From Polynucleobacter sp. MG-27-Goln-C1 (GTDB lineage: Bacteria; Pseudomonadota; Gammaproteobacteria; Burkholderiales; Burkholderiaceae): DNA of 64,000 bases. Location: positions 186,001 through 250,000 of the forward strand of contig NZ_JACVPM010000002.1 in NCBI RefSeq assembly GCF_018881905.1, read 5' to 3'. Under the pieces are notes generated by a model. That model saw only the letters and a list, made by a program, of their open reading frames with translations. It had not been told where the DNA came from and made no database searches. Shown here piece after piece: positions 51,963-62,710 of the stretch. Each line of letters begins with the position of its first letter. The stretch's first letter is position 1. The position numbers and the translations under genes are program-made.

Positions 51963-53000
51963 ATGAATCGTATTCTGATCATCGCACCCAACTGGATTGG
52001 CGATGCTGTCATGTCCCAGCCCTTGCTGGCGACTCTTAAAGTAATTTACCCACAGTCTCAGATTGATGTTTTAGCAAGCCCTTGGGTTGCACCCATTTAT
52101 CGCGCTTGCACAGAAGTTCATCATGTCATTGAAGCGAGACTAGAGCATAAGCAATTGCAATTGGGCTTACGCAGGCAACTTGCAAAGCAACTGGAATTAA
52201 ATCAATACGATGCCTGCTTTGTTCTACCTAACAGCTTAAAGTCAGCCCTCATCCCTTGGCTTGCCAATATTCCGCTACGCATTGGTTATCGCGGTGAAAT
52301 GCGCTTTGGATTAATCAATATTTCCTTGGATAATCCGAGCAAAACCAATCGCCCTCCGATGGCCAATCATTACCTTGCACTTAGCAATGTCATGGATCAC
52401 TCAAAAGAGATTGATACCAACAAGCCAGCAGATCCTAAGCTCAACATCTCACTTGCAGCCAAGCAATCTGTTGAAGCTAGGTTACAAGCAGCCACGATTA
52501 GTAAGAACTCCATTTACATTCTTTGCCCGGGTGCAGAGTACGGAATAACAAAGCGCTGGCCTACCGAGCACTTTGCCGCTCTTGCGCAGCAGCTAATCGC
52601 TAATGAAGCAGATGCTCGCGTCATTCTTCTGGGGAGCAAGGGCGATTCCGCTTTAGGTGAGAGCATTAGAGCCCAAGCCAATAGTGACCCCAAAATATAT
52701 AACTGGTGTGGCGATACTTCACTCGATGAGGCGATTGCACTCATCGGCATGAGTAAAGCGCTAGTTAGTAATGACTCTGGCTTAATGCATATTGGTGCCG
52801 CATTAAAAGTGCCGCAAGTAGCAATCTTTGGCTCGAGCGATCCGGACCATACGCCACCACTATCCGATAAAGCTCAAGTCATTTGGCTGAACTTGCCGTG
52901 TAGCCCTTGCCATAAAAGAGAGTGTCCACTTGGACACCTGAAGTGCCTAAGAGACATCTCGCCAGAGAATGTATTTGAAACTATTCAGAACCTTCATTAA
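51963..53000 (+). CDS. waaF: ADP-heptose--LPS heptosyltransferase II
   Basis: A 345-residue GT9 glycosyltransferase that adds the second heptose to the LPS inner core. NRILIIAPNWIGDAVMSQPLL at the N-terminus, LCPGAEYGITKRWP in the donor domain, LVSNDSGLMHIGAAL and GSSDPDHTPP near the C-terminus are diagnostic. The ATG at 51963 is used because the frame upstream runs through the hairpin. A Cys-rich patch (CSPCHKRECPLGHLKCL) sits near residues 318-334, as in other WaaF proteins. Confidence 0.95.
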   Translation: MNRILIIAPNWIGDAVMSQPLLATLKVIYPQSQIDVLASPWVAPIYRACTEVHHVIEARLEHKQLQLGLRRQLAKQLELNQYDACFVLPNSLKSALIPWLANIPLRIGYRGEMRFGLINISLDNPSKTNRPPMANHYLALSNVMDHSKEIDTNKPADPKLNISLAAKQSVEARLQAATISKNSIYILCPGAEYGITKRWPTEHFAALAQQLIANEADARVILLGSKGDSALGESIRAQANSDPKIYNWCGDTSLDEAIALIGMSKALVSNDSGLMHIGAALKVPQVAIFGSSDPDHTPPLSDKAQVIWLNLPCSPCHKRECPLGHLKCLRDISPENVFETIQNLH

Positions 53001-53034
53001 GCTCACATCAACTTAAGCCCCTAGAAAGTAAGCC

Positions 53035-53469
53035 ATGTCAAAACTAGCCAGACTTTTTCATAATGCCGATGAAGTAGTGGATGCTTGGCGTGATGCTTTA
53101 AAACATCGTGATGTCAAAGGTGCTTTGGCAATCTGGCTAAATGATGACTCGATTACTTGCGTTTTACCAGAAGGCCAGCGTCTCAGCGGTCATGCAGAAA
53201 TTCGCGCAGGCTTAGAGCGCCTCTTGGCTAAACAAGCGCTCTTTTTAGAGCCCATTGCCTGCATTAGCCATTCCGTTCTAGGCGCGGCCGTTTATGACAC
53301 CACTGAAGCAGTTCATCTGCGCGATGATCAAATTGAAGCAGCATTTTTTCTCAACATTACCTTAGTGCTCTTACAAGATAGTCAAGGTTGGCGAATTGCC
53401 CACCTGCACGCAAGTCATTCAACTGAAGAGACTTTTGATGCACCTTCTACGCCGCATGGATTGCATTAA
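53035..53469 (+). CDS. SnoaL/NTF2-like (DUF4440-type) small protein
   Basis: A 144-residue protein with the cone-shaped NTF2-like pattern: an N-terminal helical A-W-R-D-A-L segment, then LRLSGHAEIRAGLERLL-like turn (residues about 54-68), and alternating strands ending GWRIAHLHAS. Family members include ketosteroid-isomerase-like enzymes and proteins of unknown function. No catalytic assignment can be made. It is 34 bp after waaF and probably cotranscribed with the next gene. Confidence 0.8.
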   Translation: MSKLARLFHNADEVVDAWRDALKHRDVKGALAIWLNDDSITCVLPEGQRLSGHAEIRAGLERLLAKQALFLEPIACISHSVLGAAVYDTTEAVHLRDDQIEAAFFLNITLVLLQDSQGWRIAHLHASHSTEETFDAPSTPHGLH

Positions 53470-53497
53470 TTACCAATGCTAAACAGGTTGCCATCTC

Positions 53498-54112
53498 ATG
53501 GATGAGCAAGTACTGCGGTCTCTGATTAAGTGGCCCAATGTTCCACACTGCTTTGGCTGGCTTGCATTAGATCGTCGGGGTCAGTGGCGCATGCGAGATG
53601 AATTCGCACAATCTAATCAATTGGCTGGGAGTGTTATTCAGCATGCAGCTCTCAATGAATTTATTTCCAGAAATTACGCATGCGATTCTTTGGGCAGATA
53701 TTTTTTTCAGAATGGGCCTCAAAGGGTTTTCATCACACTAGATGCCACTCCATGGATTGCCAGAATTATTCCTAGTGAAGGCGGACCTCAACTACTAACT
53801 CAATGTGGCACAGAAATAAAACCGCATAGCGCGCTGAGTGATGAAAAAGGCAATATCTATATCACTGGAATCATTCCACAATCACGATCTGACCAACTCG
53901 ATAGCGCTGTGTTCACCAAAACAGAATCCCTATCAGTTGCACTTCTACATGATCATGATTTAGATCTATTTTCTGATCAGTCGAAAGTGATGGAGGATGC
54001 CTGTAGTTTTAGAGGTTCTTGGCAATGGGATGGTAAGGATCTACCAATTGAACCCATTCATTCAGAAGAACTTAGTGAACGATTTCATTTCACTAAAGCG
54101 CCAAGCAACTGA
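53498..54112 (+). CDS. Conserved hypothetical protein, DUF2946-like in Burkholderiales
   Basis: A 204-residue soluble protein beginning MDEQVLRSLIKWPNVPHCFGWLALDRRGQWRMRDE. I recall a family of this length with the W-P-N-V-P-x-C-x-G-W-L-x-L-D start in Burkholderiales annotated with a DUF number (possibly DUF2946), but I am not sure of the number. No catalytic motif, signal peptide or TM segment is visible. It ends at the boundary with the convergent M48 protease gene with no gap. Confidence 0.65.
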   Translation: MDEQVLRSLIKWPNVPHCFGWLALDRRGQWRMRDEFAQSNQLAGSVIQHAALNEFISRNYACDSLGRYFFQNGPQRVFITLDATPWIARIIPSEGGPQLLTQCGTEIKPHSALSDEKGNIYITGIIPQSRSDQLDSAVFTKTESLSVALLHDHDLDLFSDQSKVMEDACSFRGSWQWDGKDLPIEPIHSEELSERFHFTKAPSN

Positions 54113-55831
54113 TTAGCTCGGCATATTTTTGCCTTGCTCCTTAAGCTCTTCTCTATATTGTTTTTGCATTTCACGAAGACGCGCATCAATGCTGGATGCC
54201 TGATAGAAGTCAGCCCCACCAGAAGATCTAGCAATCTTGAGTTGCTCAATGGCTGAAGGCCATGCACCTTCAAGCGCATACTTTTCCCCAAGAGCGTAAT
54301 GGCGCATTGGCACATTCTTTGCTTGGTCATACGCATTAGAAAGCATGGCCCACCAAACCACCTCATTGGGCTGCAACCTTGTGCGCGCTTTTAACCAAGT
54401 AATAGCGTCATTGGTGCGGCCAAGCTTGAGATAGGCATTCATCATTGCTGCTCCAGCAGCATAGGATTGGGGATAAGCCTTTAAAGTGGCCTGGGCAATT
54501 TGCAGAGCCTCATCACCTTTACCTCTAGCTAATGCCAACTCTGATGCCGTAATGTCCAGAGAGAGACTTTGCCGCTGAATGGGCGATCCTGGCGCGCTAG
54601 CGCTGTTGGCTAAGTTGCGTGCTTGCTGCAGGTGACTGCTGGCCTGATCGAACTTACCTTGTTTTTGAGCAACCAAGGCAAGCCCATAAAAACCCTCCAT
54701 CTGCTTTCCGGGAGCTGACTGCTTACTCAAACCATCAAAGGTATTTTTTAAGTCATACATCTGGCTAGAGCTTCCAGACTGCTCCATACGAGCACGTGCT
54801 TTTATGAAGTAAAACTCCACTGCCGTTGGCACATTTCTATTGGCGATGTTACGAGCACGATCTTGCATGTCCGCAATACGATCGGTGGTTAATGGGTGAG
54901 TACGCACATAGGATGGAACACCACTATCCATTATTCCCGTCGCTTTTTGCAATCTTTGGAAGAAACCTGGTGCTCCATTGACGTCATACCCACTTGCCGC
55001 CAGAATCTGAAAGCCAATACGATCCGCCTCACGCTCAGCATCTCTTGAATAGGAGAGTTGATTATTCACAGCCAATGCCTGACCACCCTGCATCAGCCCA
55101 GAGGCAGCGCCTGGATTGCGGGAGGCTGCTAATGCACCTAGCACCATGCCAGCTAAAGCAATCATCATATTGGTGGTTTGCTTATCCATCTGACGGGCAA
55201 GGTGACGTTGCAAAACGTGGCCAGTCTCGTGCCCCATTACCGAAGCTACTTCGGAATCTGTTTCAGCGCTAACCAACAACCCCGTATGAAATCCAATAAA
55301 TCCACCAGGCAATGCAAATGCATTAATGCTGCTGTCTTTAACAGCGAACACCTCAAAGTTGTAAGCTCCGCTACCCTGCTCATTGGCCCCACCCAATTGC
55401 AAGCGCTTTGCCGCTTGTAATAAGCGTCGCTCCATTTGATTTAAAAAATCATAGATCGGTAAATCATTCGAATAATCTGCATCCGGACGAATCTCGCGCA
55501 TGATCATCTCACCATACTTTTTCTCATCCATACGGCTTAAGCTGTCGCCGCCGGGATCACCCATATCAGGAAGAACAAAAGTTCCTTGAGTTTGAGGCGC
55601 ATTACGCGAGGGTAGATTCGAAGAGCGGGCATCGGGCGATTGAACTGCCCTACCTAAGTTTTGCAAAGCAGCCGACTCACCCTGCACAGATACATCACCC
55701 GTTACTGATGAGGGCGTCGGTCCAGCTGCATATACGATGCCAGCACTTGGGCAAGCCAAGGCCAGAATCAGCTGGCCAGCCAAAATTCGCTTAAATAACG
55801 ATGATTTTTGTGATGTCTTTATGACTTGCAT
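54113..55831 (-). CDS. BepA-like M48 family metalloprotease with TPR region
   Basis: A 572-residue periplasmic protein with an N-terminal signal ([22 protein letters not shown]). The M48 catalytic motif is H201-E-T-G-H205 in [18 protein letters not shown], with a third ligand in the [12 protein letters not shown] block. The C-terminal half (about 335-545) is helical with TPR-type repeats. The layout matches E. coli BepA (YfgC), which checks assembly of LptD and other outer-membrane proteins; E. coli has HEVTH-type spacing as well. The divergent moaC starts 23 bp upstream. Confidence 0.92.
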   Translation of the reverse strand: MQVIKTSQKSSLFKRILAGQLILALACPSAGIVYAAGPTPSSVTGDVSVQGESAALQNLGRAVQSPDARSSNLPSRNAPQTQGTFVLPDMGDPGGDSLSRMDEKKYGEMIMREIRPDADYSNDLPIYDFLNQMERRLLQAAKRLQLGGANEQGSGAYNFEVFAVKDSSINAFALPGGFIGFHTGLLVSAETDSEVASVMGHETGHVLQRHLARQMDKQTTNMMIALAGMVLGALAASRNPGAASGLMQGGQALAVNNQLSYSRDAEREADRIGFQILAASGYDVNGAPGFFQRLQKATGIMDSGVPSYVRTHPLTTDRIADMQDRARNIANRNVPTAVEFYFIKARARMEQSGSSSQMYDLKNTFDGLSKQSAPGKQMEGFYGLALVAQKQGKFDQASSHLQQARNLANSASAPGSPIQRQSLSLDITASELALARGKGDEALQIAQATLKAYPQSYAAGAAMMNAYLKLGRTNDAITWLKARTRLQPNEVVWWAMLSNAYDQAKNVPMRHYALGEKYALEGAWPSAIEQLKIARSSGGADFYQASSIDARLREMQKQYREELKEQGKNMPS

Positions 55832-55854
55832 CCCTATATGGTAAAACTTATCCC

Positions 55855-56331
55855 ATGAACAAACTAACTCATTTTGATGCCAGCGGGCAAGCCCATATGG
55901 TCAACGTTGGAGATAAGCCCAACACCCATCGGATTGCCGTCGCCACAGGCAAAATCACCATGCTTCCAGAAACCTTCAGCATGATTGAGGCGGGCACCCA
56001 TAAGAAGGGGGATGTTTTAGGTATCGCTCGAATTGCAGGTATTCAGGCGTCCAAGAAGACATCGGACCTGATCCCACTCTGTCACCCTCTAGCTCTGACA
56101 CACGTCAGCCTAGAGTTTGCCCTTAATAAAGATATCAGCTGCATTACCTGCCAAGTTAGAGCCGAGACCACAGGTCCTACTGGCGTAGAGATGGAAGCAC
56201 TCACCGCAGTTCAAGTTGCCCTACTCACAATTTATGACATGGCGAAAGCTGTTGATAGAGGTATGGTGATGGGTGAGGTCCACCTGCTTGAGAAGAGTGG
56301 CGGGAAGTCTGGGGAGTGGAAGTCAAACTGA
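55855..56331 (+). CDS. moaC: Cyclic pyranopterin monophosphate synthase MoaC
   Basis: A 158-residue enzyme of molybdenum cofactor synthesis acting after Moa[45 protein letters not shown] and the C-terminal [23 protein letters not shown] are the family signatures, with the catalytic Lys and Asp in [12 protein letters not shown] and DMAKAVD. No other moa gene is in the window. Confidence 0.96.
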   Translation: MNKLTHFDASGQAHMVNVGDKPNTHRIAVATGKITMLPETFSMIEAGTHKKGDVLGIARIAGIQASKKTSDLIPLCHPLALTHVSLEFALNKDISCITCQVRAETTGPTGVEMEALTAVQVALLTIYDMAKAVDRGMVMGEVHLLEKSGGKSGEWKSN

Positions 56332-56349
56332 TTACACCAACCAGTACGA

Positions 56350-56724
56350 CTAATCTTTCACAATAAAAGAGTACAAAACACAGAGGGCCGCAGCCGCTGC
56401 ACCCGTGATAATCGCTTCTCCTGAAATTGCGGCTGGATGAACAATAAAATCTGAAGCTGCAGTAGCAATCCCAGTTAAAGCTCCTGTAACGTAGCGATTA
56501 TGGAGCCATTTTTTAGATTCTATAAAAGATAGTAGAACCAATACAGCTCCAGTGATAGCACCCGTTCTCAGCGCAGTCTCCCAATGAGCCAAAGTGATGG
56601 CGCTAAGATCTCCATGCACCATTACTAATAAGCAAGCAGGGGTCGCCTCGCAAACACGACGAAAAAATATGATGGCTTTTTCTTGTAGCACTACCGACCT
56701 TTCAACTAAAAAATATAAGCCCAT
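56350..56724 (-). CDS. Orphan small membrane protein of unknown function
   Basis: A 124-residue protein with three or four hydrophobic segments (about residues 52-66, 78-92 and 104-122, GAITGAVLVLLSFIE and ALTGIATAASDFIVHP). It looks coding because the hydrophobic segments are regular, but I recognise no family. The ATG at 56724 has no ribosome-binding site. A GTG at 56691 (V-L-Q-E-K-A) has AAAGG six bases upstream and may be the true start. It lies between moaC and pilA. Confidence 0.5.
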   Translation of the reverse strand: MGLYFLVERSVVLQEKAIIFFRRVCEATPACLLVMVHGDLSAITLAHWETALRTGAITGAVLVLLSFIESKKWLHNRYVTGALTGIATAASDFIVHPAAISGEAIITGAAAAALCVLYSFIVKD

Positions 56725-56785
56725 ATTAATCTACGGGCTCAGTGCAATATAAGGATATCCGAGGCTTCCCCGCCTGCTTTATATC

Positions 56786-57283
56786 TTATTTACTAATACG
56801 ACACTCCGAGGGTAAGAGCTGGGGTAACAAATTAGTTTCAGTAGAACGGCAAGACCAACCGCCAGCCCAAGTTGACCCCTCCGGCTTGGATAAATCAATC
56901 GCTTTAGGAATATTGGCATCTGGGTCATTCGTCGGAATGAGATGCAATGTGTTCTTATTTTCTGGTGCAACATTATTTTGAAAGTCGATAGCAATAGCAC
57001 CAGAAGGTGTGATCTCAATTAACTTCACACTGCGCGTTGGTACAAAGGTAAATGAACCGCTAGTTGCTTCATCCATCGGCACTGTACCTCTACTGGCAAA
57101 TGCTTCTGTCACAGCCAGCTTTGCACTAGAGGAAAGATTCATGCCTTCCACGATGCGACTACGCGCGATGTAGTCTTGATACTGAGGAACGGCAACGGCT
57201 ACCAAAATACCAATGATGGCAACCACTACCATCACCTCAATCAAGGTAAATCCAGATTCTTGCTGCTGATCTTGTGTAGACAT
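56786..57283 (-). CDS. pilA: Type IV pilin, major-pilin-like
   Basis: A 165-residue prepilin. The leader [11 protein letters not shown] is cleaved after Gly11. Mature Phe12 starts the hydrophobic helix [20 protein letters not shown] with Glu16 at +5, then [12 protein letters not shown]. Two cysteines near the end (SWSCRS-type WSC and SEC) could close the D-loop. AGGAG lies 9 nt before the ATG. No pilus assembly gene is beside it, so it stands alone here. Confidence 0.92.
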   Translation of the reverse strand: MSTQDQQQESGFTLIEVMVVVAIIGILVAVAVPQYQDYIARSRIVEGMNLSSSAKLAVTEAFASRGTVPMDEATSGSFTFVPTRSVKLIEITPSGAIAIDFQNNVAPENKNTLHLIPTNDPDANIPKAIDLSKPEGSTWAGGWSCRSTETNLLPQLLPSECRISK

Positions 57284-57356
57284 ATTTCTTGGCTCCTGAG
57301 GGTTAAACCCTTCATCATCCAGTCTATACCCAACGCACTCAAGATGTCCAAATGTA

Positions 57357-57387
57357 AGAAAAGCCAGCTTTAGAGGCTGGCTTTTCT
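57357..57387. terminator. Intrinsic terminator after the TerC gene
   Basis: AGAAAAGCCAGC-TTTAGA-GGCTGGCTTTTCT: a 13-bp complementary stem, 19 bp beyond the minus-strand terC-like stop. The minus strand ends CTTTTCTTAC; on the plus strand it also ends TTTTCT. Confidence 0.8.
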
Positions 57388-57405
57388 GATTAACGCGAAA
57401 GAGAA

Positions 57406-58113
57406 TTAATGCGCTGCTTTAGCTGCATTTCTTTTCTTAAAGTAGGTGCCGACAAGAATGACAATCGCCACACCAATAACTTCAAATGCCAACTTAGCAT
57501 CACCTAGAGCTGCTTGAATGCTATCTTTAATGGCTGGATCTTCAACTAACATGCCACCAGCTAACAAGCCTAATAGACCTGCACCTAGAGTAATGATGAT
57601 TGGGAAACGCTCCATTACTTTAAGCAACATAGCGCTACCAAAGATGATGAGTGGAATAGACATACCTAAGCCAATAATCAACAGGAGCAAGCGAGTTTCT
57701 TCTGGGCCTTTTTGAGCTGCTGCTGCAACTGCTAAAACGTTATCCAGACTCATCACCAAGTCGGCAATCAAGATCGTACGAATGGCAGCCCAAATACTGG
57801 TCTTACCTTCCATATGCTCTTCGCCATCGCTATCAGCTAACAACTGAACGCCAATATAGACAAGCAAAATTGCACCAACGATTTTGAGGTACGGCAGGCT
57901 TAACAATGCAACTGCGGTAATTGTTAATACAACGCGCAAAATAATTGCAGCAGCGCTACCCCAGAAAATAGCTTTCTTTTGCTGGGCGGGTGGTAAGTTG
58001 CGGGATGCTAAGGCAATAACAACCGCGTTATCACCAGATAACAAAATATTGGCAACGATGATTGAGAGTAATGCAGCCCAAAAGGTTGCATCTGAAAATG
58101 CTGATAAATCCAT
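57406..58113 (-). CDS. TerC family integral membrane protein
   Basis: A 235-residue protein with about seven TM helices. [21 protein letters not shown] (residues 20-40) and [18 protein letters not shown] (about 117-134) are the two TerC halves with conserved Asp residues within membrane helices. TerC proteins have been linked to metal ion (Mn) export and membrane protein metalation; the specific role here is unknown. It is a separate unit between two terminators. Confidence 0.92.
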   Translation of the reverse strand: MDLSAFSDATFWAALLSIIVANILLSGDNAVVIALASRNLPPAQQKKAIFWGSAAAIILRVVLTITAVALLSLPYLKIVGAILLVYIGVQLLADSDGEEHMEGKTSIWAAIRTILIADLVMSLDNVLAVAAAAQKGPEETRLLLLIIGLGMSIPLIIFGSAMLLKVMERFPIIITLGAGLLGLLAGGMLVEDPAIKDSIQAALGDAKLAFEVIGVAIVILVGTYFKKRNAAKAAH

Positions 58114-58166
58114 ATTGTCTCCGTACTTTTATATATTTTAATTTTGACTACTGGGTGCTACAAAAA

Positions 58167-58188
58167 GCATGCCGACGAATCGGCATGC
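58167..58188 (-). terminator. Intrinsic terminator of sucCD
   Basis: GCATGCCGA-CGAA-TCGGCATGC: a perfect 9-bp stem 9 bp after the sucD stop. It is followed on the minus strand by TTTTTG. Confidence 0.9.
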
Positions 58189-58196
58189 ATCTTTGA

Positions 58197-59090
58197 TTAC
58201 AACATGGCTTTGAGCAAAGCAGCCATTTCTGAAGGATTTCTTGTTACTTTAAAGCCACACTCTTCCATAACGGCAAGCTTGGCATCAGCTGTATCGGCAC
58301 CACCAGAAATCAATGCGCCAGCATGGCCCATACGCTTTCCAGGGGGCGCTGTTACACCAGCGATAAAGCCAACAACCGGCTTCTTCATGTTGGCTTTGCA
58401 CCAGCGAGCTGCTTCAGCCTCATCTGGTCCACCAATTTCACCAATCATGATGACCGCATCGGTCTCCGGATCCTCATTAAACATACGCATCACATCAATG
58501 TGCTTCAAGCCATTGATTGGGTCGCCACCAATACCTACCGCTGTGGACTGGCCTAAACCAATTGCTGTCAATTGACCAACTGCCTCATAAGTCAAAGTAC
58601 CAGAACGGCTAACTACACCGATACGACCCTTTTTATGGATATGGCCAGGCATGATGCCAATTTTGATTTCGTCTGGAGTAATAATTCCAGGGCAATTTGG
58701 GCCAAGCAATAAAGTCTTCTTACCACCAGCAGCTTCTTTTGCAGTCATCTTATTACGCACTTCCAACATGTCCTTGACCGGAATGCCTTCAGTAATACAG
58801 ATAACAAAATCGAGGTCAGCTTCAACAGCTTCCCAAATTGCGGCAGCAGCGCCAGGAGGCGGAACATAAATTACAGAAGTAGTGGCACCAGTTTGCTGAG
58901 CGGCTTCTTTAACAGTTCCATAAATTGGAATATTGAAAATAGACTCGCCTGCTTTTTTAGGATTTACACCAGCTACAAAACAGTTCATACCGTTTGCGTA
59001 TTCCTGGCACTTCTCAGTGTGGAATTGGCCAGTCTTACCAGTAATACCTTGAGTAATTACTTTAGTATTTTTATTTACCAAAATAGACAT
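58197..59090 (-). CDS. sucD: Succinyl-CoA synthetase subunit alpha
   Basis: A 297-residue CoA-binding, autophosphorylated subunit. [50 protein letters not shown] and the phosphohistidine loop [13 protein letters not shown] are present. With SucC it interconverts succinyl-CoA and succinate while making a nucleoside triphosphate in the TCA cycle. It is 15 bp after sucC. Confidence 0.97.
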   Translation of the reverse strand: MSILVNKNTKVITQGITGKTGQFHTEKCQEYANGMNCFVAGVNPKKAGESIFNIPIYGTVKEAAQQTGATTSVIYVPPPGAAAAIWEAVEADLDFVICITEGIPVKDMLEVRNKMTAKEAAGGKKTLLLGPNCPGIITPDEIKIGIMPGHIHKKGRIGVVSRSGTLTYEAVGQLTAIGLGQSTAVGIGGDPINGLKHIDVMRMFNEDPETDAVIMIGEIGGPDEAEAARWCKANMKKPVVGFIAGVTAPPGKRMGHAGALISGGADTADAKLAVMEECGFKVTRNPSEMAALLKAML

Positions 59091-59105
59091 ATTGAAGTTC
59101 CTTGA

Positions 59106-60275
59106 TTATTTGTTTTTCGCAACAGCGGCAACTACCTTAGTAGCAGCTTCTGCCATTGAATCGGCGCTAATGATTGGCAAGCCAGAGTCTGCAAGAATCT
59201 TCTTACCCAACTCCTCATTGGTACCCTTCATGCGCACAACCAAAGGTACAGTCAAGTTCACTGCTTTACATGCAGTAACTACGCCATCAGCAATCACGTC
59301 GCAACGCATGATGCCGCCGAAAATATTGACCAAAATCGCTTCAACGCTCTTGTTCTTAAGCATGATCTTGAATGCTTCTGTTACCTTCTCCGCAGTAGCG
59401 CCACCACCAACGTCCAAGAAGTTTGCTGGCTCTCCTCCAAACAACTTAATAGTGTCCATCGTAGCCATTGCTAAGCCAGCACCATTCACTAAGCAACCGA
59501 TGTTGCCGTCGAGTGAAATGTAAGCCAAGTCAAATTTAGAAGCTTCAATTTCTGCTGCATCTTCTTCATCGATATCGCGGTAAGCCACAATTTCTGGATG
59601 ACGATACAAGGCATTTGGATCGAAATTGAATTTAGCGTCAAGCGCCTTGATCTTGCCGTTGCCTTCAAGAATCAATGGATTGATCTCTACTAACGACGCA
59701 TCAGTTTCCCAATAAGTCTTGTACAAATTCTTGAACACATCGCTAGCCATTGGAATAGAAGCATCTGGAACTCCAATGCCTTTTGCAATGATCTGGCAAT
59801 CAGCATCCGTCAAACCAATCAATGGATCAACAAATACTTTAATAATTTTTTCTGGGTGAGATTCTGCAACCTCTTCGATATCCATACCACCTTCGCTGGA
59901 CGCCATGATCACATTCTTTTGTGTGCCACGGTCGGTAACGATACTGAAGTAGTACTCTTTCTTGATGTCAGCACCGTCTTCAATTAAGAGACGATTTACT
60001 TTTTGACCTTCTGGACCAGTTTGATGCGTCTTCAACTGCATACCCAAAATTTCAGAAGCGTACTTTTTCACTTCGTCCATGCTGCGAGCCAATTTCACGC
60101 CGCCACCTTTACCGCGTCCACCTGCATGAATTTGCGCCTTAACAACCCAAACTGGGCCGCCAAGCTTTTCAGCAGCTTTAATAGCCTCATCAACACTAAA
60201 TGCAGGGATGCCATTTGGAACAGGCACATTAAATTGGCGTAGTAATTCTTTGCCTTGGTACTCGTGAATTTTCAT
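59106..60275 (-). CDS. sucC: Succinyl-CoA synthetase subunit beta
   Basis: A 389-residue ATP-grasp subunit. [46 protein letters not shown] and [17 protein letters not shown] are the family marks. It is the first gene of sucCD. The 122-bp gap to recX on the same strand likely contains its promoter, but I could not assign -35 and -10 boxes with confidence. Confidence 0.97.
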   Translation of the reverse strand: MKIHEYQGKELLRQFNVPVPNGIPAFSVDEAIKAAEKLGGPVWVVKAQIHAGGRGKGGGVKLARSMDEVKKYASEILGMQLKTHQTGPEGQKVNRLLIEDGADIKKEYYFSIVTDRGTQKNVIMASSEGGMDIEEVAESHPEKIIKVFVDPLIGLTDADCQIIAKGIGVPDASIPMASDVFKNLYKTYWETDASLVEINPLILEGNGKIKALDAKFNFDPNALYRHPEIVAYRDIDEEDAAEIEASKFDLAYISLDGNIGCLVNGAGLAMATMDTIKLFGGEPANFLDVGGGATAEKVTEAFKIMLKNKSVEAILVNIFGGIMRCDVIADGVVTACKAVNLTVPLVVRMKGTNEELGKKILADSGLPIISADSMAEAATKVVAAVAKNK

Positions 60276-60397
60276 TATTACTCCCGAAACAGTATCTTTT
60301 TTAGCAAGCGCTGAGGATTAGTAAAGCCGGTTTAGCCGACTCCATAAGTCTATCATGCTGCAATGCGGCAACATCGCCTATCGGCTCCGTAATTGCC

Positions 60398-60934
60398 CTA
60401 GTTAGGACGCCCCGCTACCACCTTAGATACAACGTCAGAGCTAAAGCCCTTAGAGGCTAAAAAGCGGTACTGACGTGCCCGCTCCTTTTGCTCCGTTGCT
60501 AGTGCACCAAACTTACGTAGCCACAGCTCATGAGCCCGTTGATATTCAGTTTCTTTGAGATTCTTGAGTAAATCTGCCGTCTTTGAGCTATCGACCCCAG
60601 CCTGCGCGAGCTCATCTTGTATTTTTCGGGTACCAAACCGTTCGCTACGACGCCGAACTAGAGCTTCAGCAAAGCGTTGGTCAGAGAGCCAGCCGCGCGC
60701 CTCAAAATCATCTAAAACAGCCTCAATCTGGACGGCCAACGGAATTGCTGGGATAAGGTCATCAGAATCCTCATTGGGGGTCTGGAATTTCAGCATTCTT
60801 GCTGCAGATTCTTCGAGCTTCGCTGCCAAGCCCTTGCGGCTGTACTCACGCATAGATAAAAGGCGCAAAGCCCGAGCTTTGAGACTCGGGCTTTGTTTCT
60901 TACTTTTCTTAACAGTACTACCTAGCTCTGACAT
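60398..60934 (-). CDS. recX: Recombination regulatory protein RecX
   Basis: A 178-residue helical protein that binds RecA filaments and limits RecA activity. SLKARALRLLSMREYSRKGLAAKLE and DDFEARGWLSDQRFAEALVRRRSERFGTRKIQDELAQAGV are the RecX repeat signatures. I chose the ATG at 60934, 7 bp after the recA stop; a GTG at 60961 would overlap recA. Upstream GAGGAAG lies within the recA tail. recA-recX is the usual pair and is under the same LexA box. Confidence 0.93.
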   Translation of the reverse strand: MSELGSTVKKSKKQSPSLKARALRLLSMREYSRKGLAAKLEESAARMLKFQTPNEDSDDLIPAIPLAVQIEAVLDDFEARGWLSDQRFAEALVRRRSERFGTRKIQDELAQAGVDSSKTADLLKNLKETEYQRAHELWLRKFGALATEQKERARQYRFLASKGFSSDVVSKVVAGRPN

Positions 60935-60941
60935 CGAAGAA

Positions 60942-62030
60942 TTACGCTTCCTCTTCTTCACTCAAAACATCACTCACTACTGCTGTACCAGCCTTAACAC
61001 CAAGCTTCGCACGGATCTTTGATTCAATATCTTGAGCAATCGCTGGATTTTCTTTTAAGAACTCACGTACATTGTCTTTTCCTTGCCCAATGCGATCACC
61101 GTTATAGGCATACCAAGAGCCTGACTTTTCAACGATATCAGCCTCAACACCCATATCGATAATTTCACCTTCTCTAGAAATTCCTGCGCCATACATGATG
61201 TCAAAAATTGCTTCGCGGAATGGTGGAGATACTTTGTTCTTCACTACCTTCACACGAGTCTCGTTGCCAACTACTTCATCACCCTTCTTAATGCTTCCGA
61301 TGCGACGAATATCTAAACGCATAGAAGCATAAAACTTCAGCGCGTTACCGCCAGTAGTCGTCTCAGGGGAACCAAACATCACACCAATCTTCATACGAAT
61401 CTGGTTAATAAAGATCACGGTTGTATTGGTGCGCTTGATCGCGCCAGTCAACTTACGCAAGGCTTGACTCATCAGGCGAGCCTGTAAGCCTGGCAATGAG
61501 TCACCCATATCGCCTTCGATCTCCGCCCTTGGAACCAAGGCCGCTACGGAGTCTATGACAATTAAGTCAATGGAGCCCGAACGTACTAAGGCGTCAGCAA
61601 TTTCGAGAGCTTGCTCACCAGTGTCTGGCTGAGAGATCAACAAATTATTAACATCTACACCCAGGCGTGAAGCGTACTGAACATCTAAGGCGTGCTCGGC
61701 ATCAATAAAGGCGCAAGTTCCGCCAATCTTTTGCATCTCTGCAATCGCATGCAAAGTTAATGTTGTCTTACCTGAAGATTCTGGGCCGTAAATCTCAATC
61801 ACACGCCCACGCGCCAAACCGCCAACTCCAAGCGCAATGTCTAGACCCAATGAACCGCTAGACACTACCTGAATATCTTGATGAATCTCTGCATCGCCCA
61901 ATCTCATGATTGAGCCCTTACCAAATTGCTTCTCAATTTGCGCCAAGGCTGCAGTTAATGCCTTTTGCTTGTCTCCGCTCATGCCGTCAAACTCTGATGA
62001 GGCTGATTTTTTCTTATCATCCAAGGCCAT
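60942..62030 (-). CDS. recA: Recombinase RecA
   Basis: A 362-residue recombinase. Walker A GPESSGKT is at residues 82-89, with [14 protein letters not shown] before it, [28 protein letters not shown] (L2 region) in the core and an acidic C-terminal tail (SEEEEA). It performs strand exchange and triggers LexA cleavage. AAGGAATT precedes the start, and a perfect LexA box lies about 70-90 bp upstream. Confidence 0.98.
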   Translation of the reverse strand: MALDDKKKSASSEFDGMSGDKQKALTAALAQIEKQFGKGSIMRLGDAEIHQDIQVVSSGSLGLDIALGVGGLARGRVIEIYGPESSGKTTLTLHAIAEMQKIGGTCAFIDAEHALDVQYASRLGVDVNNLLISQPDTGEQALEIADALVRSGSIDLIVIDSVAALVPRAEIEGDMGDSLPGLQARLMSQALRKLTGAIKRTNTTVIFINQIRMKIGVMFGSPETTTGGNALKFYASMRLDIRRIGSIKKGDEVVGNETRVKVVKNKVSPPFREAIFDIMYGAGISREGEIIDMGVEADIVEKSGSWYAYNGDRIGQGKDNVREFLKENPAIAQDIESKIRAKLGVKAGTAVVSDVLSEEEEA

Positions 62031-62100
62031 TTTTTAATTCCTTTTCGCTATGTATTGGGCTATTTCCCGTAGTTTTCGTGCTTTTCAACAACTCAGAAGT

Positions 62101-62120
62101 TACTGTATATAAAAACAGTA
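62101..62120. promoter_or_regulatory. LexA (SOS) box upstream of recA
   Basis: TACTGTATATAAAAACAGTA matches the LexA consensus CTGT-N8-ACAG exactly and is near-identical to the E. coli 20-mer. It overlaps the proposed -10 box of recA. Confidence 0.95.
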
Positions 62121-62130
62121 GTATTTGCAA
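62102..62130 (-). promoter_or_regulatory. Putative recA promoter
   Basis: On the minus strand TTGCAA (62130-62125), a 17-bp spacer and TACAGT (62107-62102), or a 15-bp spacer and TATACA. Either -10 lies inside the LexA box, so repressor binding would exclude RNA polymerase. Confidence 0.65.
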
Positions 62131-62148
62131 GCGGCTTTTTTAAGGAAT

Positions 62149-62682
62149 TTACGGATTTTTTACTAGGCCATCCATGATTGAGGTGCGGTCCCAGTAGAAA
62201 AATAGGGGGATAGCAATACCCCAAACAAGCCCAACCAAGATAAAACCAACGGTCTGACTGCCAGCACCCCAGCCCCCAGCACCCATGCGAATACCAGCCT
62301 CATAGGACATTGGCCCGCAGATAGCCCCTAAAATGAAGCCTAAAACAGGCCTGCCTCTCAACCATGACAGGGAGCCATTAATTGTGCCGCCAACCAGCAC
62401 CCATAAAACCCACATCCAAAGAGGTGATAAGTACGGGGAAGGCCAGTCATCCTGAAAATTAAGATATCCCAGGTGCATGATGATGGTGTCGGCGACGATG
62501 CCATAAACCAAGACCTTGACAAGGAGCCTCAGGGCTAACTTGGGCGCATGATGACGCCAAATAGTGAAGGTGACATAAGTTAATGTGCCTAAGACAGCCC
62601 AAAGGACCTGCTTATTGGCCGCACCCAAAACACATGCAAACCAACCAACTTGGAAAAAGACGAAGTTCCAAAATTTAGCCAT
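62149..62682 (-). CDS. DUF2878-like membrane protein
   Basis: A 177-residue protein with six or so TM segments, starting MAKFWNFVFFQVGWFACVLG, the pattern I recall for DUF2878. The short motif GLGY-like HLGYLNF and the WLRGRPVLGFILGAICGPMSYEAG block are recognisable. The ATG at 62682 is used because the upstream part of the frame runs through a terminator hairpin (62716-62739). Function is unknown. It is upstream of recA on the same strand but separated by the SOS region. Confidence 0.75.
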   Translation of the reverse strand: MAKFWNFVFFQVGWFACVLGAANKQVLWAVLGTLTYVTFTIWRHHAPKLALRLLVKVLVYGIVADTIIMHLGYLNFQDDWPSPYLSPLWMWVLWVLVGGTINGSLSWLRGRPVLGFILGAICGPMSYEAGIRMGAGGWGAGSQTVGFILVGLVWGIAIPLFFYWDRTSIMDGLVKNP

Positions 62683-62710
62683 CGATCGAACCCAAGCGAC
62701 ATTACCTAAG

